Part shown: positions 57,274-64,000 of the stretch, in pieces
Layout: each line of letters opens with the position of its first letter
Numbering within the stretch: position 1 is the first letter of the stretch
Source: Rhododendron vialii
Lineage: Eukaryota; Streptophyta; Magnoliopsida; Ericales; Ericaceae
NCBI RefSeq assembly: GCF_030253575.1
Contig: NC_080564.1
Coordinates: forward strand, 6,988,501-7,052,500
Reading direction: 5' to 3'
Length of the DNA stretch: 64,000 nucleotides
Translations under genes and position numbers: made by a program
The notes under the pieces: model-generated
The model's input: only the letters and a program-made list of their open reading frames with translations
The model's database searches: none
What the model was told of the DNA's origin: nothing

Positions 57274-57770
57274 CATCGCTACTGTGCAACTACAAGATGA
57301 GACAGTTATGTAGTGCATTAATAGGTTGCATAAGCAGCGACAACGCAACTAGGCTTTGAGTGCTTTGAGTGTTGGCACCGCAGCCTTTTGGCTGAGGTCT
57401 TTTACGAAGGACGAAGGTCTATATCGAATGACTGGACCTAAGTTGCTTCGACTTGGTAAGTATGTGCAGGTCTATTCAAAGGAGTGCTGGGTTGCATAGA
57501 AGGGTGTGTGTGGAGAAGGATCGCTACTGTGCAACTACAAGATGAGACAGTTATGCAGTGCATTAACAGGTTGCACAAGCAGTGACGACGCAACTAGGCT
57601 TTGAGTGCTTTGAGTGTTGGCACTGCAGTTTGGCTGAGGTCTTTTACGAAGGACGAAGGTCTATATCGAATGACTAGACCTGAGTTGCTTCGACTGCGAG
57701 GCCTGGTAAGTATGTGCAGGTCAATTCAAAGGAGGGCTGGGTTGCATAGAAGGGTGTGTGCGGAGAAGGA
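57274..57770. repeat. Two-copy tandem duplication, unit 246 bp
   Basis: ATCGCTACTGTGCAACTACA begins both 57274 and 57520. The copies share GGCTTTGAGTGCTTTGAGTG, GACGAAGGTCTATATCGAAT and GGTTGCATAGAAGGGTGTGT. They differ by short indels that shift any frame, so they are non-coding or decayed coding DNA. Confidence 0.9.
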
Positions 57771-57784
57771 TACACGTCAACCGT

Positions 57785-58275
57785 TATTTTTTTGTTTTAA
57801 GAAGACTAGTGTGGATGGAATTCATGAATGTTTGGTCTCTTTTGTGTCTGATGGGGCTTGGTTTGCTAGCTCAAATACAGGGGCTGCAGCTTGGGTATTA
57901 GATACAGGTGAACTGGAAGCGCCATATCAAGTTGTTCAATGTAAGGCTTCGTCAGCTACTCTGATGGAAATTCGTGCAGGTTTGATGGTGCTACAATGGG
58001 CAAGCAAACAAGGAATGGAAAAAATTTGTATCAAGACGGACTGCGAAATGTTTGTGCAAGGTTTGCTGGATCGGCAGCGTGCACCGTTTGATGTTCAATT
58101 AGCTCTCTCTGATTTGTTCTTTATGTTCTAATTTTTTGGTTGTAAAAGTTATTCAAGTCTCAAGACTAGCGGTTACGGTTGCCCATAAAAAAGCTAAGGC
58201 GGCCGTATCGCACTTGTAATGTTTATTTCATTTATCTATATATGCAGTTTATCTTTGGTCCAAAAAAAAAAACTC
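57785..58275 (+). pseudogene. RNase H-like (RVT_3) domain remnant of a LINE, with A tail
   Basis: Frame 57785-58131 reads CLVSFVSDGAWFASSNTG, AAAWVLDTGE, TLMEIRAGLMVLQWA and IKTDCEMFVQGL. This is the RNase H-like fold found at the end of plant L1 LINE ORF2: first aspartate in SDGA, glutamate in MEIRAG, second aspartate in KTDC. The frame ends at 58131 before the final motif, and a short non-coding tail leads to an A run at 58260-58270. No reverse transcriptase precedes it; the preceding 500 bp are tandem repeats. Confidence 0.78.
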
Positions 58276-58619
58276 TCTATACAACTATACAAGCTCTCTA
58301 TACAACTATACAAGTCTAGCGCCTAATAGACCGGTCTATTGTAATTTTGGAACATTTTAATTCTTCTAAAACTCTTTAAAAATCTCTAAATTCTTAACCT
58401 TATTCAATGTTGTTAATTGCTTCACTACTAGCTAGTCCAATACAAACGGAATATCCTACGACATTATAGATGCTTTCACTATTAGTCACATCGAACGATC
58501 GAATGGGTCAAACAAACTGGTCCAGAAAAGTACATGACCTCAAACGTAACTAGCATAGAGAAAATCTCCCAAAACAATCATCATGGGTAAGATTTTTACT
58601 CCTACTTTGCTCCAGTTTT

Positions 58620-59165
58620 CCAAGGTTGTGCAAAACCTGGTTTATATGCTTCGTAATTTGCTTTGTAATTGGCGTTTGTGAGGGTCGGTCTGCGATTTTT
58701 CGGCGACGGTGTTCAGGGATCTGCCTTTGCGAAGTTCAGCGATGGCGCACCGGTGGTTTTCGTTTGTCTGTGGAGTTTTTTAGCTTGGTTAGGTTTGGTT
58801 GGTCGCAGGTGGTGGTGGTTTGGTTGCTCGGAGGATACGGATGGCGGCTGGGGTGGCAGTGACTGTAGTTCAGGGTTAGGGTTTGGTATTGGGCCTTTTG
58901 GTGGGCTTGGCTCATACTTTGTACGGGTTTTGGCTATTTTGGGCTTATATTTTCATATCTAGGCATTATTTGGCCTTTTTGTGCTTTATGTGATTGATCT
59001 GGGCATATTATGGCCCTTAAGTGTTTGGGCATTTCGCCCTTGGATTGTAGGCCTCTGCACTTTTTAGGTGTTTGTCCAACCTTTGGTTGCTTCTCTCTCC
59101 CCTAATTTGATGTACCAATTTTCAAGTTTTCTTTAATAATATTTTTGCCGTTTCAAAAAATGATC
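58620..59165 (+). mobile_element. LINE-type 3' end, non-coding
   Basis: GGTCGGTCTGCG-rich coding-like text gives way to GGGCATATTATGGCCC, a T-rich end with TTGATGTACC, TTTCTTTAATAATATTTTTG and CCGTTTCAAAAAA. The last motif is frequent at the 3' end of plant L1 elements. No protein domain was recognised. Confidence 0.5.
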
Positions 59166-59726
59166 TCTCAAATTGCAAATACGTTTTGCATAGCAATACG
59201 ATGGAGCTTCGTTTACTTGGGGTTATCAGAACCTTAATATTCTCTTTCAACATGGTTTTCAATAAATTTTCGCACTTATCATTCTCATATCTCTCCACTT
59301 ACTACACCAAACAATGGCAGAGCTAAGTATGGGCCCGGGGCCCCAAAAATTAAATTTTATAACTAATAATCATGCGTTATATGATTATAAATGATATAAT
59401 TAGTAGAGAAATTTTAAAAAATTTATATAATGTTGATTTAATCGAGTTAGAAATTGAAGTTGTTTTACATTGTTGTGTAAAGTTTTCTCAATTTCTTTCA
59501 TAGACGAAAATAAGCACGCATGGACGTTGCGATTGTTGTCCAAAAAAAGATAATATCTTATAGAATATTCGGGTCTGTAAGATAAAAATCAGATTTCGGA
59601 TCTGAATTATATGTACGTATCTTTTAGTGTGCTCAAATGTAGACACGAAAGTGTTTTCCCTATGATAGTTTTTATTTCTTACAAGTCGTTACAAGATATT
59701 AAGGTGACCATCTAAACCTTCCCCTT
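59166..59726. other. Intergenic stretch and CNGC 3' region
   Basis: Holds a transposon-like GGGCCCGGGGCCCCAAAAATT segment near 59330. The part next to 59726 should be the 3'UTR of the CNGC gene. No gene. Confidence 0.45.
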
Positions 59727-62653
59727 TCACTCAAGGTGATCATGTGGCCTTAATGACATGAAAACCGCGGCATACCGCCGGAGCCGGATCTCCCCACCTC
59801 CATTTTCCGTCTCACTACTGACTGGAACCCTAATGATTCCCGTCCTGTACCGCCGCCAAGCAAACTGTATGTTCACAGCAGCCCAGTTCCTCCAGTTAGA
59901 CGAGTAGTATCTCGCCGTTCGCTTTACCTTCTCGTTGGCAAATCGGTAGCGGAAATGATCGGTTATGTACCGAAGATCGTCGAATTCTAGAATGAATGCT
60001 TCCGCTGGTTGGAGACATTTGAAGGTCGCGTTTGAGGCCGGAAGGCGGTCTATGAATGGGCGACGGAGGCACCACGAGAGGAGCTCGTCGCCCAAAATGG
60101 TTCCGGGTTGTAGTGTGGTGGCGGCCAGGGTGCCTTTGCTGAGGGTTTGGCTTCTCTTTATCCGCCCATGAACTATGAATATCATCTTCTGTACTGGGTC
60201 TCCTTCTCTCATAATCTGCCACAAGGAAATATGGCCAAGTTAGAAAAATGTTACGAACATTGCGAGTGAATGTTTCAGCTTTGAACTGCGTTCGTACGCG
60301 GAAGGGTTGTACCTTTTCACCTTTGGAGAAGACCAGAGGTGTAACGCGGTCGCAGATGTTATCGAGGATGAGATCGTCCAAGCAGTGGAACAGAGGTACC
60401 TAGCATAAGAAATTACGATTGGAAAATCGGATTTTTTTTTCGCAAGTTAACGAATGACTTTGGTATGTTGAAGTGCTCAATGCATTCATTGAAGGACGGA
60501 CGAGACCATCCTCCAACCTAAATTGCAAAAACCTTCAACCATGGTAAAAGTAAGATGCGCGACGACCATAATATAAATCGCGAAAGAAAGTTACACTTGG
60601 ATACGCAACTCACGCGCAATCCTAAACTTCCATGTTCAGAGCCACATGATTTGAGTTCAGCCTCCAAATTATATGTTCTTTCTTATATGAATGATGTCTT
60701 GAATCTAATTTTTCTGTTCAAAGACCAACATGATCTAAGGAACAGAGAAGGGATCACGGAGGGGACAAGTGATCGGGGTTCGGTTTCAAGTGCATATACC
60801 TTCTTGAAGCCATAAGAAAAGTACATACCTTCTTGATCAAGTCCAAGCAAAGATGACGCTTGATGTCTCGTCGTAGGCCTTCAGGTAAATCTTTGATCAA
60901 TTCCATCTCATCCTCAACACCTCCCATGGTCGCCCACCTCTGTCTTTCAAAATGACCGACTCTTTTTCTCAGCGGAACTGGCAACTGTCTCCTTCTCATC
61001 CACCACTGCATGTCCTGATATCGCACCTGCATCTTCCTCCTCCTTGCTGTGACCGCGTGCAAAAATACCTTTTTCAGCAATATGCACTCCTTGTTAATTG
61101 GCCAATTGGCAACTTTGTATATATACATGAAAAAAGATACAAAGATGATTCACCTGAATATTACCAATCAGTAATGTGAAGAGCATTAGGCCGCCAAGCA
61201 CCACACAAATGCAGAACAACACTTCTGAGCACTTGCTTGTCGGCTCCAGATTATTGCCCATGGTGCTGCGAACCAAATGCGGAAAATGAGGTGTAACCAA
61301 TGTCTGGGTCGTGTCTGATTAATACTGGATTCAAAGATCATGACTATGTTGACCTAAGGCTTCGAATATTTTCCTAGGAGTACTAAGGGTGTTTCGATAA
61401 TTCTGGTAATTGTAAAACCTTAGCACATGTAATGTCGGTAATCCACTAATCCCCACTGCCTCGTAAGTATTACTCTGTACTTGTGATCTTCTTTCTCTTT
61501 GAAGAACATAGTCAAAACTGGTGTGAACCGTGGTACATAAGAATTCTTGCTGAACCATAAACTAGTCTGCTATGCTTTTTTGCGTTTGCTCGATTCTTCT
61601 TTGTGTTATTGCGTGCCAAACGTATTTCGTTTGTTTTCCCAAGGACCAATGCTTTTCAAGACAATCCCTAGCTACTGAAAAGTAAGTGGCCAGAGACGTT
61701 TGATCAGGGCGCGTAGATAGGCGTGTCTAACTCTAGAGCCGAATACATGTCATATGTACAAACAAAAAAATTGGGAATGAGAGTATCTTACCTAAGAGCC
61801 ATTAGACCCCAAAGATTGGAATAGAGGATTTTAATAGCGGTTGAATTTGTTGAAATGAGAGGAAGAGCAAACTGATAGATTCCATATGGGAACGCTCCAT
61901 TCACATCGAAGCACAATTCCTTTCTGGCCATCTTTGGAAATGAGGAGTTACGATTGCGTTGAATCTCAAATGTCTGGTAATTTCCAGTACTTATGTAATT
62001 CTGCTGTGAGAGGCATGATGCTATTCTTTGAATTGAGAGAATATACCAGCATCCTCCAGCAGCCTGCACGTGTACAAAAACATCAATGGCGATGACAAGC
62101 CATGTGTGTGCACACCTGTGCGCGTAAGAGAGGGGGAAAGAGAAGCAGTGCTATGATTCGAAATCATGTTGATAGATCAATTCGTGGCTTTAGTTGGTAA
62201 AACCGTCGTTGGGCAACTCAGGGCGTCCTATCCAGTTTGCATGCAACTCAATTAATATTTGGAGACCAATTTTACTGTTCACTAAGTGGAGCAAAGCCCC
62301 GTATGAAATCTTCTATGCATCCCCCAAGGCCCGAAGCATTACGTGGCCATTGATCAAGTCTATTATTTATTGCTATACTGCTATACGTAAAAATGGCAAG
62401 GAGAGAGAGAGAGAGAGCAATGGACGTACGTACATGAGAGGCGAGGAAGTAGGCAATGAGATTAAGGGCGAAGCCCCACCAGATGGTGCCGAATACGTAG
62501 CCTGTGACCTTTCTCATTCTTTGCATCAAGAAAAAGCTGTGGTAAACCTTGGGAATGAACTGGAACAAGAAAATCAGTTCAAGTGTCGTCATTACCACCT
62601 CTATTCTTTCTTCTCTTATTAATTTCGGTGCTACAAGCCAATATAAAACCTGC

Positions 62654-62692
<39 letters not shown>

Positions 62693-64000
62693 GATCGTTA
62701 AAAGAGAGACCATAGTTGAAGCCTATGGTTTGCAACCTTTTTTTTTTTTAAAACTCACCGGGGATGAAAATAAACTACTCCCCCTGTCAAATTTTAAGTG
62801 TCGAAAACACGTGCAATTTTTCAGATCAAAATATAAAGCATGTTCACCAAAGTAAAATCTTTAAAACAATTTTTTCATTAAAAATCTTTACAAAGTCTCT
62901 TCATCATTCTTCTCATGTGCGCTGACTTTTTTGCATCTTTAGTTTTCGTTTTTGTAATGTAATATGAGTTTTTTTTAGACTTTTTGCCATTACTTTTATA
63001 CTTTTTCAATTTCTCTTATCGAAACGAACAATGTGATTACTGATTTGACCATTATCTAGTAAGATTAAAGGACCCCGTTCCAGAAACCTTCTTAAAAAAT
63101 AAGCAGCTTATTTCACATTTTCAAATTAAAATAAATGAAAAATAAAATTTTAATTTTTTTTGCACCGTTTAAAAGATCTTGATGGGATTTATCAAATAAG
63201 ATCCATATTAGTAGGAAAATTATTTGCGTAAATACATTATTTTTGAGCTTAAAATTATCTTCTTAAAAAATAATGACTTAAATCGAGTTGCGGAACAGAG
63301 CCTAAGAAGATTGTCCAAGGTGGTTTTGGCAATATTTTTTTTTATTTTTATTCAAAAAATTTCATTTATTAGTCTTGCGTCAGATTCTTTTGAATTCTTG
63401 ATTTGTCTGCTCGAGAGGAATATAAAAAGTAAAAAATAATAATCAAAATTTAGAATATTTCTAGTATACACAAAAAAAATAATCTAAAAAAGATTTTTAG
63501 CTTATTTTTTTATTCAATAAAATTTTGGTTTGAATTATAATTTTTTACTTTTTTGATTTCTAACACCAAGACGAACAATCTATGATTCATAGAAATTTAA
63601 TCTAAAACTAACAAATGCGCGAAAAAAATTAAAATAACCCAGAACCACGGTTTGTTTACCATAGAGGGGGAGAGAGAGAGAGAGAGAGGGAGAGAGAGAG
63701 AGATATGGGGTGGAAGGAGAAGACGCGGGACCTGAGGGACGGGAACAATTACGAAGGCGTCGAACCAGAAGGCCTTGGAAGACCGGAGATAGTGAGAAGC
63801 GATCGCACGTGGGTCCCACACGAGCTTCCCGCACCCAACCGCCAACGACTCCCTCGACACGTACGCCAACCGAAACTGAACCAACAGGTGGCACAAATGC
63901 ACTGCGTCCACGCACGTGCGAACAACTGCCGCGACCGCCGCGACCCCACCGTCTACGTAAACCGCAGGCCGTCCACCCCTACTGACGGCAAGCGAGAAAA
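59727..64000 (-). CDS. Cyclic-nucleotide-gated ion channel, CNGC2/CNGC4 type (5' end outside window)
   Basis: Seven exons on the minus strand, 64000(+)-63732, 62649-62434, 62063-61792, 61265-61154, 61068-60829, 60399-60313, 60215-59727, join in frame. Transmembrane part: VRTCVDAVHLCHLLVQFRLA, CGKLVWDPRAIASHY, FWFDAFVIVPVPQ, FQFIPKVYHSFFLM, VTGYVFGTIWWGFALNLIAY, then the pore with STMGNN in the place of the selectivity filter, and S6 LFTLLIGNIQ. After it come the C-linker (FLHAV, WWMRRRQLP, FERQRWATMGG), the cyclic-nucleotide-binding domain (VPLFHCLDDLILDNICDRV, MREGDPVQKMIFIVHGR, GDELLSWCLRRPF), and an IQ motif AAVNIQFAWRRYR for calmodulin. Plant CNGCs are plasma-membrane calcium-permeable channels; CNGC2 and CNGC4 act together in immunity and calcium signalling. 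The N-terminus and S1 lie outside the window. Confidence 0.95.
62656..62691. repeat. (GA)n microsatellite in a CNGC intron
   Basis: Pure GA run directly upstream (in gene orientation) of the acceptor of the second visible exon, so the coding strand has CT repeats serving as an extended polypyrimidine tract about 7 bases from the intron end. Confidence 0.93.
62700..63660. other. CNGC intron with MITE-like sequence
   Basis: 63070-63300 has the CCCCGTTCC ... CGGAACAGAGCC ends and inner TTTTTTGCACCGTTTAAAAG text of a dispersed MITE-like repeat also seen near 11.1 kb and partly at 31.38 kb. The remainder is AT-rich and featureless. Confidence 0.5.

Noticed and set aside
63580-63985. Several long frames at the right edge of the window
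   Set aside because: Shadows of the CNGC exon, which is GC-rich here; only the frame reading VRTCVDAVHLCHLL fits the family and splices correctly.
1-64000. CRISPR arrays, bacterial operons, rRNA genes, organelle DNA
   Set aside because: No regularly spaced repeats with unique spacers, no ribosomal RNA sequence and no plastid or mitochondrial gene text were noticed; the intron-rich genes show a plant nuclear origin.

Overview
The window is nuclear DNA from a flowering plant, most likely a eudicot. The evidence is plant-only gene families (a two-domain WRKY factor, a family-1 UDP-glycosyltransferase of the UGT708 type, a plant CNGC channel, a DUF1336 protein), GT-AG introns, AT-rich intergenic DNA and dense plant-type transposon debris (Stowaway, Mutator and hAT non-autonomous elements, tRNA-derived SINEs, LINE tails). 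I cannot fix the species from sequence alone.

Layout. 1-3706 (+): the last seven coding exons of a DUF1336/EDR2_C protein whose 5' part lies outside the window. 5072-9824 (-): a complete group I WRKY transcription factor, four exons, 526 aa, closest to WRKY3/WRKY4. 9825-19560: gene-poor DNA with foldback elements, Stowaway-like MITEs, a tRNA-Gln(UUG)-like sequence and LINE-like debris. 19562-20053: a broken zf-XS (FDM/SGS3-family) gene fragment present as two inverted copies, so any read-through transcript would be a long hairpin. 21079-22476 (-): an intact intronless UGT708-like glycosyltransferase; a frameshifted N-terminal relic of a similar UGT lies at 25.2-25.4 kb. 22.5-31.7 kb: transposon-rich, with a hAT-type element (25506-26902), several MITEs, and an F-box gene (28643-29785, -) that abuts a 5'-truncated LINE. 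32266-42197 (-): a complete ubiquitin conjugation factor E4 (UFD2/PUB1-like) gene of 16 coding exons, 1025 aa, with an RTE-like LINE relic in intron 1. 42.2-46.4 kb: intergenic, including a nearly perfect 340-bp palindrome. About 46.4-56.2 kb (+): a PTEN phosphatase gene, seven coding exons, 414 aa, with a probable 5'UTR intron of about 3.5 kb that holds a direct duplication and a Mutator-type MITE with a 9-bp target duplication. 56.2-59.7 kb: tandem duplications and LINE remains. 59727-64000 (-): the 3' part of a CNGC2/CNGC4-type cyclic-nucleotide-gated channel, seven exons seen, 5' end outside the window.

The genes do not form an operon or an evident cluster. WRKY, DUF1336/EDR2-like, CNGC2/4-like and PTEN families all have links to stress, immunity or lipid signalling, but in a plant genome this is probably chance proximity. 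I found no convincing new biological system. The strongest unexplained signal is the inverted duplication of an RNA-directed-DNA-methylation gene fragment at 19.6-20.1 kb. Gene models were derived by reading splice sites and checking frame by hand; no alignment or search was run.
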